Positions 1-12,689 of a stretch of 64,000 bases of DNA are shown here, one piece after another. Within the stretch, counting starts at the first letter, position 1, and each line of letters begins with the position of its first letter. Location: positions 17,003,868-17,067,867 of the forward strand of contig CM024168.1 in NCBI GenBank assembly GCA_013433145.1. The letters run 5' to 3'. The stretch comes from Ascaris suum. Taxonomy: Eukaryota > Nematoda > Chromadorea > Rhabditida > Ascarididae. The notes under the pieces were generated by a model. It made no database searches. It worked only from the letters and a program-made list of their open reading frames with translations, and was not told the origin of the DNA. Made by a program: the position numbers and the translations under genes.

Positions 1-48
1 AACATCCGTCCTTCTTCAGAAATTTTTTTTTTAGAAGGAATGGATGTT
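1..48. repeat. Imperfect inverted repeat at window start
   Basis: The 15-base left arm (1-15) and the 16-base right arm (33-48) are reverse complements apart from a small mismatch and indel. They are separated by a T-rich 17-base loop. The structure may be a hairpin or the end of a longer element cut by the window edge. Confidence 0.6.
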
Positions 49-865
49 GCATCTATATAGGTATAAAGGTAATGAAACATGAAGGTAATAAATGTAATGA
101 AATATGACGGTAATGATATAGGTGTAATGAAAGGTGCCGAATATACTACATCTGATGATGATTTTACTTCATTTTGTGAAACAGTTAGAGCAGCTGTCAG
201 AACGTACTCAATATTTCAACGTTTCGTTAATTTCGTTGACTATTTCACGCATTACTCCTAGGCATTACTTCGCAGCAATATACTAGAAAAGAAAGGTGAA
301 AGCCGCTTTCGGATGGTTTTTTTCTTCGCTTTTTTCGATGGTTGCTGCTAATACAGTAAACGCAAAAGTATAGCAATAAATTAAGACAGCTGTATGTTTG
401 ATGAATTAATTCGGCAAGATGCAATATATGTTTAGAAAAAAATGTGATATCTTCTGATATTTACCTGTTTGTTTACCTCTTATTTACCTGTTTCTTTACC
501 TGTTCTTATGAAATTATTTGAAATTTGAGCCGGCCGATTTTCGCCATTCAGAAATATTCACTTTCTTGGTATCCTAATTCCCTCATTCATTCCTAATTTT
601 TAATTTTTAACACCAAAAAAAGGTTCCAAGTGTCCTTTTTTTCTAATTTTTACGCGTTGTTCTTTAGTTGATTCGTTGCAAAAAAAAAAATTCAACTACT
701 ATTGAGGAATCTAACGAGTATTTTTAGCTCTTTTTTTTTCACGAGCGTTGTTACGTTTGCAGTTCCGTCCATTGCAATCATTCAAAAAAAAAAAAAGTGG
801 TTTGCTCTTCGCATCTTTCCTTGGCAAACAAAAGACGAATTTCAACTGTGTACATTCCCTCTCTT

Positions 866-869
<4 letters not shown>

Positions 870-897
<28 letters not shown>

Positions 898-908
898 ATC
901 TCTCTCTC
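870..908. repeat. TC dinucleotide microsatellite
   Basis: A run of TC dinucleotides is broken once by CATC. A matching GA run occurs at 31,016-31,040 in an intron of the Cas-like gene. Confidence 0.9.
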
Positions 909-3900
909 AAAAAAAAAGTAAGAAAGAAAGAAGAATGTACGTACAAAGGTGTGCCGATTATTAGCTACATTTTTTTTTGGCATCTTTCCATTGTGTTTTA
1001 AAAATTTTTGATACTAATCTTCGATCGTAAATTTCAAAGAAAAAAAAATTTTTTTTTCAACTTTCTATTGGTTAATATTTTTTAAATAAGTTTTCGACAT
1101 TTGCGTAATTTTATCTATTGTCGCTGACAAAAATTTCAAAAATTTTTATTGAAGCACAATTTTTTCCCCCCTATAAATAATAACAAATAGCACTTTCATA
1201 TAATAAAGTGAGAAAATTTTGCTATGAATGATATTTAGTTATAAATAATTCAAAATGCATCATTTTCAAAGGATCACACTTCGTGTTTTTTGGTATATCA
1301 TTTTATTGACAACCCGCTGTCAATAATATTCTCAATCAATTTCCATTTAAGAGTTCTACTGATTGCTCAAGTAAACGGTTGAAAAAATTCCGTTTCCTAT
1401 TGCAAAAATATAGGATGAGTCCTGTTCGATGTACCAAAATGTCATATCTTCGAGTATGATGACGAGTTGAATGATGAATGCAAGCAAATATGAGGTTTTC
1501 TTAGGTTCTTTCTCATATATTCGGTGGCACTTATTTTAATCTAAGAAACATTTCAATATGATGAACTCTAACAGACAATTCGCCCTGATTCAAGTTGTAA
1601 TATACTCAGTTGTCCCTGTTTTTTTTTTTTTTTTTTTTTTTTAAATTATATTGTCCTTATTTATTCTAAACGATATCATTACCTTCTAGATTTTTATTTT
1701 CTTTTATTGAAAGGAAATACAATCCAAGAATAGGCCATTATCCGTAGTTGTACGATACGTGAGTGAATCGTTGTAATTGCGTAAAGAATTTCGAGTTATT
1801 TGTTCTGAAGTCGTATGTGATGCGTACGTTGACCTTTCATTATTACACCTTTGCCGCAATCTTATAGTGCATTTTGCTATTGAGTCGTTCACTTCAAAAC
1901 ATAATAGTCGTTTTTTTTGCTTTTCTTTTATTTTCTCACTATAAATCTTTTCTATTTGGAAATTTTTTTATTTACTTTTCTATTGCTTTTTTTCATATTT
2001 TTGAAAATATTTCGAAAATATTGAATCTTTTTTTTTTCATATAATTTGAAAATATTTTCTATCATTTTAAATACAATTTACAAGGAAATATTTCCCATAA
2101 ACTATTATTTCTCATTTTATTTGGAAAAATTTTCTCAAATTTTCATCAAATTTCATTCGATTTGTTTGAATTTTTTTTTTTTGCAACAGCATTCTTATTG
2201 TTGTTCTTTATTCGTTCTTCTCGATGATTTAGTAATACAGAGAGAGAAAGAGGAAAAAAAAAAGAATAATCTTTATTTATAGAAGTATTGTTACTACTTA
2301 CTTTATTTCCGTTTGTGGTAGTGGTTTTTTTTTTTAATTTCTAATTCTCTGCTTTCTATATATATTTCGTTCTATTTTCGCTTTTCATCACTTCATTATA
2401 ATGGAATCCATAAAATTCTATACGAATATAGTACACATTTTGTAGTGGTTGCAATATGTTGCCTAATTAAATTCCTATTTTTTGCCACTCTTATTTAAAC
2501 TCTATTTTCATCTAAAACAGACCTTGATTGGAATTCTGGTTTTTTTTTTTTGCTTTCAAGTTTTATAACTATAGTGAGAGCATATGTGAAAGCTTTACAA
2601 TTTCAGTTGGAAATTTTCGGGAAACTGAAATTTTTATGACATCCAACGTTGTTTTTTTTTTGAAAAAGTTTCTCTAATGCGAACGGACATATGCGCCATC
2701 ATTCCGAGTCAGATTTTGCATGTTCAATTTACAACAAAATCGATGTATGTTTTTCTTCGAGCATTTTTCAATTCATTAGTTTTTGCCTTCCACTTCATTT
2801 TTATTCTTATTACTTTGCTCTTAGTTCAGCAGGTTTCAACGCATGTCTTCTATTAATTTGCTTGGAATTTGTAGTAATAAAGGAGATATTTATGTAATAG
2901 TCATAAGTTTAGCATTGATTTATAAATGCAAATATATCAATGAAAAACCATTAAATTTTAATTTCATTCAAATGCATATATGCAAATTCGATTCATATTT
3001 TGGGGACTCCTTTGAATATATTCTTCTAATTTTATATTCCACTATTATGAAAAAAAAGGTTATAAAAATATGCAAATATTGTTTTTAGCAAGGAAAAAAA
3101 TCATGGGTAAATTTGTCTGTACCTGTCTTGCTATGGAACTAGAAATGTAATCAATTTATTGCTGACACAGAGAATTACCATCTCAGTGGTATCTTACTTT
3201 ACGCGTTCCACTTTAACGTTGCTTAGACGCATTCGTCTCTCATAGCCACTAATCGATGCTTTTTTTTGCATTGCTCCTTCTTAGACGACAGGTAACGGGT
3301 AGCACCACTGACTTGAAATATTTGCGCAATGGGCTCTCAATTACGTTGAAGGTGTTTGAATTAATAATTATAAACGTTTTCTGTTAGAATCCAAGAAAAG
3401 GGGGAAGAGGAGAGGGAATGACGCATAGAATTTTAAATGGAAGGAGATAGATGGGAGGGTAGAATTTTAATGATTTTTTAGGCTTAAATAAGCTAACGAT
3501 ATCATGCATATATTATTCATATATGCATAATTTTCAATTACTGCAATAAGAATAATCTTGAAAATATAAATGTCGCCTATTCGCCTATGTGGGAATGCAA
3601 TGAATATATTAGTGTGTTGTCGAATTTCATTGGCATTTCCCATCTGTGGGTGGTACTTCAACGTGAGCATCTCACAAAAAGCCGAACGTTGAGCGATGCC
3701 GATTGCATATTCACTATCGACAATGCGTTTAGTTCACTTTTCGCCATGTTGAGTTTGATATATTCACCTGACTGTCTCGTAATTTTTACATATTGTGAGA
3801 TCGATTTATAATAAATCAATTTTTGTTATCTTTTTTTTTTCGCTTTTGATATAGAAGAGTGAATAAATGAAAAGTAAAATAATTAAGCTCATCGTTGTTG

Positions 3901-6210
3901 ACAAATATTATTAATAATATTTATTATTTAAGTTATATTAAGTTTTTAAGTTTGATCATTGTATCAATACTTTTACTATTTCGTTATCGAAAATTGTTTC
4001 GATTCGTGATTAAGTGTTAGATATTCGATAAAATTCTCCACTTTCATAATTTCTTTCAGAGGAAAAATGCCATCAAAGATTAATTTATTTCAATCGTCTT
4101 TATTATTGTTTTTTTTTTCTGTCATCAAAAATTTTTCGTTCAGTTGGCAACATATGAACAATTACATTCAATCATTTCTAACGTCGTTTCGTTATGCCCA
4201 CCTATCGCTTAGAGAAGTGTTTCACTTCGACGTTCATTACATTTCACTCGATTTTTATTTGGAAATTTCAAATTTACGTTGAATTGAGATTTCGTAAACC
4301 TCAAAATTTTTCACTTCCGGAATCAAAAAGGAATCGACTCCTTCTTAAAGGAATTTATCCTCATACAAAGAAACTATAGTCTTTAAAAATATTGGAGTCG
4401 AAATTTTACTTTTCTCTATATTGAACAAAATTTCTCTTTTTTTATCGTTATCTAATAGTTATATTAGAGTCATTTAATTATTTAACGATAACGAAGATTT
4501 TATAACACAATGAAAAATTGTAATTATTAATTAGTCTTTCTTAGTTTTTTATATATTTTGCAAAATATTTCAATTCGAATTTGAATGCCATATGCGAAAG
4601 ATTAACCACTGCAGAATTTTTTGTTGAGGAGAAAATCTGTTTTTTTTTTGCGAGAAAAATTGTTGATTGGGTTGAGCCAAGCGGATTTTTGCTTTCGCAT
4701 GACCTGTTTTTCTCGTAGAGTGCAAACATTTTCGGCACGATGTTTGTGGAATTGCAACAATTTTTTTTTGTTGCCCGATACCCTCTCCTTATCCATCTTT
4801 TATGTTCATATCATCTTTTGAAGATGACACCACTTTTATTCGTGTTCTCTTATATAATAGCAGATTTGCTTGCAATTTCATGGTAATTTCATTTCGGAAG
4901 CGCATATTAATATATATATTTTAATTTCTATCTGTTGAAGCAGTTATTAATTTCGATTCCTTTGGAATAATTTCCACGTTGAGTAATTTTCACGTCGGAG
5001 TTATTAAAGCTATAGTCGTTATGAAATTTCGATTTAATTTTTTGTGTTGCAGAAACTATGATGAAATTCTTCAACTCTTCTTATGATTATTTCGATAGTT
5101 GCCGCCTAGAGATGCCAATTGAACTGCAAAATATTATGAAGTTATCGGCTTCATGCTATGATGAGACGTTACGTTAGGATAAATCGAACTGCGGCGCTCA
5201 TATATTGCGCACTCAATTTATTAGCTGAACTTGGAATTGCAATCGGAAAGAGAATGTTGCAAAGTCTTTCGAAGAAAATTTTTTGAAGTATTTTCCCACA
5301 AATTTTGAGAGTATTTCGAAAGAATTTCGTCGCAAATTTTTAAACAACGATATACTAAGCTAATTGTTCAATAAAACCGATTATAATAAATCAACACGAT
5401 ATGTCTCTGTTAGCTATTTCAATGAGTGTCTTATTTCATCTTTTCTTGATTTGTTCTTTGTCTTTTTTTCTTCACCTCATTAAATTCGTCTTTTTTTCGT
5501 TTTTTTTTTGAATTTTTTTTCCTATATTTCAGTAAAATTCGTCATTCTCAGATCGTTAAAGTTATGGTATCGCAATCGTTTCGATATGATGATAGGCGGA
5601 ATCGCTAATCGATTTTGCTCTTTTTTTTTAATGGAATTTTTTTTCGAGGAGTTTTTATGGGCATAAAAATTTATAAAATTAGCAATTAGTGGAGATAAAT
5701 TATTTGATCATCTGCGAACAAATAGAAGCGAATAATTAAAATGCGAGAATGCATTTTAAAAGGTATAAAAATACACATTTTTTTTAAAACATAGAAGTGC
5801 ATTTTTGAAGCAAATTTACGATATTTCCTCGTAAAATTTTAATGCATTTTGCCGACTATTGTTTTTATTTTAGGTAATAACAAAAAAAAAATAGAAAATA
5901 TAATTTAGTTTTACCGAATAGTTCGACTCCTATTCAATTTATGCTCGTTTTTATTATCTAATAATATTTTTCGGTTTCTCGAATATTTCAGTATTTTTTA
6001 TCGCATCGTTCAGCTTCTTCCAATCCTTTTAACCAGTAGCGCTCTTTCATTCACCCCCGTTTTCGTTTAGCAAAGAGCAAAAGCAAAATCACCAAAATCA
6101 CCTCGTTTTTTTTTATTCTTTAAATTTTTTTTCTATTCCATTATGTTTTATACTTTATTTTTCCATTTTTTCTCCTATATTTTACTATGTCTTATTGTTT
6201 TACTGTTTTT

Positions 6211-6338
<128 letters not shown>

Positions 6339-7309
6339 TATTGTCTTCCTATATATTTTCGTATATATTTTAATATGTTATCACTTGAAAGGCAAATATC
6401 TTTTCTAGGATTTGCTTCCGTCGCTTGGAGTGGTTGGTACTTCGATACCATCCCTTGTTTATTGCAAACTACATTGTTGCACTAAAACTCATTTTGTCTA
6501 CTTTCATATCTCTATTAAAAAAATTTTCTTTTCATTTTATATGTGAGCTGAATTTTTGGCAAATTAACAAATTTAAAAATATTTCATTTTTTTTTCTTCC
6601 TATGAGGTTTTTTTTCTAACTGAACGTCGAAAATATGAGAAAGAGAAACTTCTTCTAATTGATCTATACATCCCCGGCGTATTAGGTGCATGGTGATATT
6701 ATCGCTTCAGAGGTTAGCTGGTAGATTCTATGACAGTTTCACCGTAGTATATTTCCTTCTCATATTGTTGCCTATGGTTGGAAGGTAATAAGGCTTGCAA
6801 CTTTTGTTTCGATTTACAGTAAGGACGTTTCAATGTTAGAAAAAAAAAACATGAAGATGGCAATTAACCCAGGCGCAAGTTTCGCAGAGTGCTGGTATAT
6901 AGATATGAGTTGATATGATTGCCGATTATAAACCATATAGGCGATGACGGTATACACCCTCATTCCCAATACATATGAGTATCACTGTCATTGTTACACC
7001 TTACCACTGATAAACGCGGATATATAGATGTTATAGAGGTGTATATACCTGTATACATAATATGTGCACATGTATAAAAGGTATCGTAATCCGTCAAATA
7101 TAGGCCGTTATGGGGCAATATTTTCTATATTACGATTAGAGTGAAATCTATATTCGTCAGCAGTATTGTTAATTATTGTATTTTATGAATTAGAATGATG
7201 TTGCTACAAACGGTTACTATTGAGAGCAATAAATTTTTGCTTTTGCCGAGTAATTTTCCTCCTTCAAGAAATACCCATTGGTATATTTAAAATATGCTAA
7301 TATTTATAG

Positions 7310-7383
7310 CTTTTGTTTATTACCCAAATCATTCTATTTATTTATTACCCAAATCATTCATAGTATTTATTTATTACCCAAAT
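7310..7383. repeat. Three-copy short tandem repeat
   Basis: The phrase TTTATTACCCAAAT, partly extended by CATTC, occurs three times in about 74 bases with spacers of slightly different length. No function is evident. Confidence 0.8.
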
Positions 7384-9151
7384 GGGAAAAATGTTTTAGG
7401 GAAGAGATAGAGAAATGCAGTAAGAAAAGATAATTTTATTAAATTTTAACGATGAATTGAATTTCTTTTTGATTTCTCAATCAAAATTTTAATCATTAGA
7501 AATTCGATAATTGATATATATAATTCTCAATGTTATGTGAAGCAATTTAAGAGAGGAGAATATTTAAAAACGATGCTAAATATTAGCAAAAGAAAAATAA
7601 TCAAATTGATTCAGTTCCTTTTCATGCAATATTTATAGAATTTCATAATTTTTGCCTTTTTTCTTATTTTATCCAACTGAGGACGATCCAATGATATATA
7701 GTTATATATCAAACAGTATTCATATTCATTCATTTAGTTTTTTTTTTATAGGCAGCTAAGTTCCTCCTAGTAATATTTTTCTAAGCCCAGTAATAATTTC
7801 GGGGTGTTTTTACTGGTGAAGGGGAGGGGTTGAGGGGAGGAATAAGAAGTTGGAATAGGCGAGCGAAAGGCAAAAAAAAAACATTAAGAGCGAAGATTTT
7901 ATTTGTTTTATTATTCAACAGAACTAGCAATATTGACTGCGATCACCATCTCATAAATTGCAAGCGTTATAGCCGTTACAACTATCGAATAGCGAAATAT
8001 ATTTCTCTTATTGCTTTCTTTATTGTCTATTCGAGGTTTGTCGTAAAATTTATCCATCTCATATGGATCTCAACGTTTTTCACCCTCAATTTTTTTTTCT
8101 TCATAAGGAACTGATAATTACGTTATATAAGTAGATAAAAGCGTGAACGAAGTCATTTAGATTGATTCGAAGAATTGGTACTCGTTTCATTTCGCGGTTT
8201 AGACTGAAATATTAACCTTGATTCAATTTAGTAAAATTTTATTACAATTTTATATAATTTAATTCCAACTTGTAAAAAAAAACTCATTACAAAAAATGAT
8301 TCAGCAATATTTTATTGGGATCGTTCGTTAATGGTACGAGAAATGTTGATGAACACGTGATATTCGTTAAATCTACCTTCAAGTGGACGCGATATGCGTT
8401 GTTGTGAAATTTGCTGGAAGCGTATAATTGTCATCATTGTGCCTGGGGGAGGCGGGAGGGTGAGGAGGTAATGCTTGTTATTGGTTTTTTTTTTTTTAAT
8501 CAACAAAGAATTCATTCCTTATAAATAACTATTAATATCCACCTAAATGAAGTTGTAAGTTTTTGAAATACAAGACTTCAACGAAATGAAGAGTTTTGCT
8601 ATGGCATTATTAACTGTTTGTTGGCACATCTCGTAGTAGATGGCAACGAAGGGTTCGGCGTCGAGTGTAATACCTTTCATTTAGAGTATCTATCATCCTG
8701 TACGAATCATTCATTTTTCTCGACATTATTTCTTGTTGTAAACTCCGGAGATTTTTTTTTGTTGAAATTCCACATTTTTTAATGAATAACAATGATGCTT
8801 CCGGAATTTTCTTTCCTGATGCACTCATCCGTCATAATTGTTGATTTATCATTTCAACGCTTTTCATGCATAAAATTTCTATATTGGTATTAGCGATCGA
8901 TTTGACGGTGGGATATAACTTAGATATTTTTTGTTCTCTACGTGAAACTTGCTGAGAGAAAACTATTTAGCACAACTAATACGAATGTTATTTAGTAGAG
9001 ACAAATTACCGGTTTAATACAACTAGAGATTTATATATTGTAGTCGAAATTTCTCAATCGAATTTTTTTCTCAAGCAGAGAGACACAGAAACGTTCACGT
9101 AAAATATCTGTCGTTTGAGCATAGATATAAGACAACCTATCTTAGCTATTT

Positions 9152-9277
<126 letters not shown>

Positions 9278-11801
9278 TTTCTCAATTTCATTATTAGAAT
9301 GTTGAAGATTTTTTTCATTTTATATATGAAATGTTTTTATGCGACGAAACGTTGCTTCATTTTTTTTCCATTCATTGAAAAATATTTCTAATATTATTTA
9401 ATTTCAAATTTTTGATTATTTTATTTATTTATTTTTTTCATTATATAGACTATACAATTTTGCTAGTCATTATATTATTATCATAGATATTAAAAGCGGC
9501 ATTTTTTCTTTTTTTTTTTTTTGCTTATCTTTACAATTGTCATATATATTCCGGCTAAATACTTAGGAATTTTAGTCTTACTTCCCCCATTGATGAAGTA
9601 TACATAAATGTTTCATGCAAATTGATAGTATTTGATCTGAATAATTTGCCTAAATTTTTTCAAGTTTTCGCAGTCAACTATTGAAAACTTCGAAATATAT
9701 GCACATAAGCAGAGTGATGCAATCGTGGCATTGTTGTCTATCTCGGGTTTATATACTCAAAGCAGAATGGCAAATATCTCTTACTAATAGATTTGTGTGC
9801 ATCACCGCGCTTAAACTTGTTGCAACTTTTGGCTCTTTAGCAGGCTTAATGGCTGAAAAGTTAATTTGTTGATTTATTATTTGCATATTTTAAGATTTAA
9901 GAAAAGAAAGATTTAAGTATGCAAAATTTTAATTCGAATAAAATTAGAAACAATAATCATTGTTATGGTATAACACAGCAGATTACACATTAAACTTCCG
10001 ATAACTATTAATCTAATTCTCGTATATTACATGTCTTAATGCTTTTTCACTTAGAAAATGCTTTAATCTTATTGAAGTATCCTCATAGCGAATATTTTTT
10101 GAGTTATTTTGCATAGTAATTTTATGGTTATAAAGCCAAATGAAAAATATGTGAATGTATTTGATTATAGTCGAAAAAAAAGAAAATCAAACAAACCAAA
10201 CAGATATTGTCAATTGCTAGATAATTATTTAAAAGTTTTATTTTTTTTTAATATATTAGACATTTCTCTAGAAAATGCTTCTTTGTTTTGAAATTTTGCG
10301 GACTTTTTCCTCCAAAGAAAAAAAAAACCAAGGTTTTGTCGTTGATGAGCTTCTTTGAAAAATATAATGAGTTTAAACTGCACAATAAAGCATTTGATAT
10401 TATTATGTTGTATATTCCATTTTTGCCTTTCGATTATTCAATATTTGGAATCACTTTTATTAATGTTCTATTGATGCTGTCTCAAGAGTTGCTGCCCGCA
10501 GACTCATTGAGACAAGATTGCTGCCTTATGCGCTTTCACAAATTTGCATTCGTAAAATATACAATCGTAAGGTCATGTCTATGTGTGCACATTGTGTATT
10601 GCACGGTCATGTCTGTCTGTCTGGCTGGCTGTCTGCCGAGTAATTCCAACTTAACGGACCGTAAAAGCTAAAGTTACAATTGCTTGCTGCTTAATTTGAT
10701 GAAAGATATGCGAAAGCGCGTGTTGTGCTATCTGCTTTGGCGCGCTTTGCCGCTTTCCAATCTCTAAAAATTGTTCTCTCAAATCGTTGTTTAATATTTC
10801 GATAATTAAGCAAAAAAAGCGCTAGTGCAACGAGCTCCTTGTTCTATGAGAAGTATAGGCTATAGACTGATCCCTTAAGCTGGCATGTGGGTGATGATAA
10901 CGTTGCGAAAAATTTGGTGCAAAGGAGAGGGGGATCAAGGGAGAGGAAGAGAATGCGATTATCTCAGAATCCTTGTTCTACTCTTTCTAAGCATCATAAT
11001 GATTAGAAGCCCCAATAGATAGCTTGCGAAAATTGAGAGATTTACAAACATACAATCATTATTCTATATGCTTTGTCATTGATCATATGCCCTATGGTTA
11101 CGTCAAGGTATACCTGGGTTTTTTTTTATTGTTGTCTAGCTAATCCTCTCTAGCGATGACATACTGCTCAGGTGTTTGATTCGAGCTAATATCATCATTC
11201 CAGCATAACGTACAACTTGTTTGTGTAAGTGTATGAGAGCCGAATAAAGAAGCTGTCAATAATATGTGGGGTTTTTTTTTTCTTCCGGAGTGCATTTGGA
11301 ACATATACATAAATATGATGATGATTTAATTCTAGCTATTCGTGTCGATAATATATTCAGCGTTCTTTTTTAGACTATCGAAATTCATTGCGTTTATGGT
11401 TGATTTCATAGAGCAATTTTTACGCTTCAATGATATTTTCAACGAAAACATTCGTTCAATGAGAGAAATTACTTTTTGCAATCGTCTGCTAATAAATAAT
11501 ATCTTTTGAAGGTTATATAACGACTTATCGAGAAATGATTTAGATGCATTATTTCATTCGCTAAATGAAAATTAGAGAATATATGCGAGGAGCAAATTAT
11601 TCTATTGGAAATTTTAAATTTCCATACATTAAAAAATCTTCATATTGAAAAATTCAAGAAAAAAAAGTGGAAAATTTTCTAAAAATGAAAATTTTTACAA
11701 ACTGTTCCCCCTCATTATTTGTTTCAAATTCTCTAAACTTCTATTAGTTCAGAGCGTTCATTTATTCGATTCCCTCATTTCTAGTCTAAGAAATCAAAAT
11801 C

Positions 11802-11863
11802 TTGACCTCTTTGAGGATTTCTATTATCCATTTTGAGATAATAGAAATCCTCAAAGAGGTCAA
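11802..11863. repeat. Perfect 27-bp inverted repeat (hairpin)
   Basis: The 27-base arm at 11,802-11,828 is exactly complementary to 11,837-11,863, with an 8-base loop. After a small internal loop, a further CAAAA/TTTTG pairing (11,795-11,799 with 11,865-11,869) extends the stem. The length resembles a precursor microRNA, but a fully paired stem is also what a recent foldback duplication or small inverted-repeat element would give. No flanking gene explains it. Confidence 0.85.
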
Positions 11864-12569
11864 CTTTTGAGAACTTTTCCAACAGAAATCATCTCTCTTC
11901 GGCTAGGATTCACCTCATTTTTATTCTTTCATAACTTGTATTATGAATTGTACATTAGATTTTGAAGTTTCCTAGAGAATCGGATATTACAATGCATCAT
12001 CATCATAGTTGGCAATGAATATTCCTTTGGAGTTATTCCACCTTTATACAACTGGTCGCCGAAATTTCTGTTTTGACTTCTGAATCCGGTGTGTACTAGA
12101 TCAATCGTAAACGACGCACAACGAACTTGTTGTAAAGACTATTGTTTTATCGGTTTTTCAGCATATATCCTCATCGCAAAACACGTCATCTACAAGCGTG
12201 ATACACGAGACGCCTCGTTGGGCTCATTCACGTGTGCCCATCGGCGAGCGAATCGTAGCAATTATATGACCTGTTAAATGCCTTGAGCTGTACTAATTGT
12301 TTATCTGTCGATAGCACGATCCACTTTCTGCAATGTTCTACGCAAGATGCAGTGATTCGTAGCAATCTCGACCGGATCGGCCGCATTGCAAGAAGATATT
12401 TGCCATCTTGTCATTATTTCCGGAAAGGTGCTGAAGTTGGATCCGGCAACCTGTCATCTGAATAGCCCTTCCGGAAAAACAGGCAGATTCGATAAACTGT
12501 CTTTGCCAGTGCTGAGTACCTCTCCAAAAGCGGTGTAATTGAGAAAGAATCTCTTTGGTGTATGTGCAG

Positions 12570-12689
12570 AATGCGTTGGTGTTTTAGTGGCGGTCATCTC
12601 TCACCACCTCCACCGCCGAGGCGTAAATATTTGAATTCACCACTTTCGCCGCCTGAATCAAGCGGTAACGACGAGCAAAAACGAAACAG
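12570..12689 (+). other. Candidate first visible exon, proline-rich, of Cas-like gene
   Basis: It follows a TGTGCAG acceptor at 12,569, with ATG one base later at 12,571, so it could be a trans-spliced start. A second in-frame acceptor (TTTTAG) lies at 12,587-12,588 region. The peptide is Pro/Ser/Arg-rich, as expected for the linker after the SH3 domain in Cas proteins. The donor CAG|GTCTGT leaves phase 2, which fits the exon at 14,886. Without splicing the frame reads on to a hydrophobic tail ending at 12,807, which I regard as intronic. Confidence 0.5.

Noticed and set aside
12089..12465. Short frames including one rich in Ser/Thr after a TTTTTCAG acceptor
   Set aside because: No donor and phase combination links them to neighbours, and each frame stops quickly; no family recognised.
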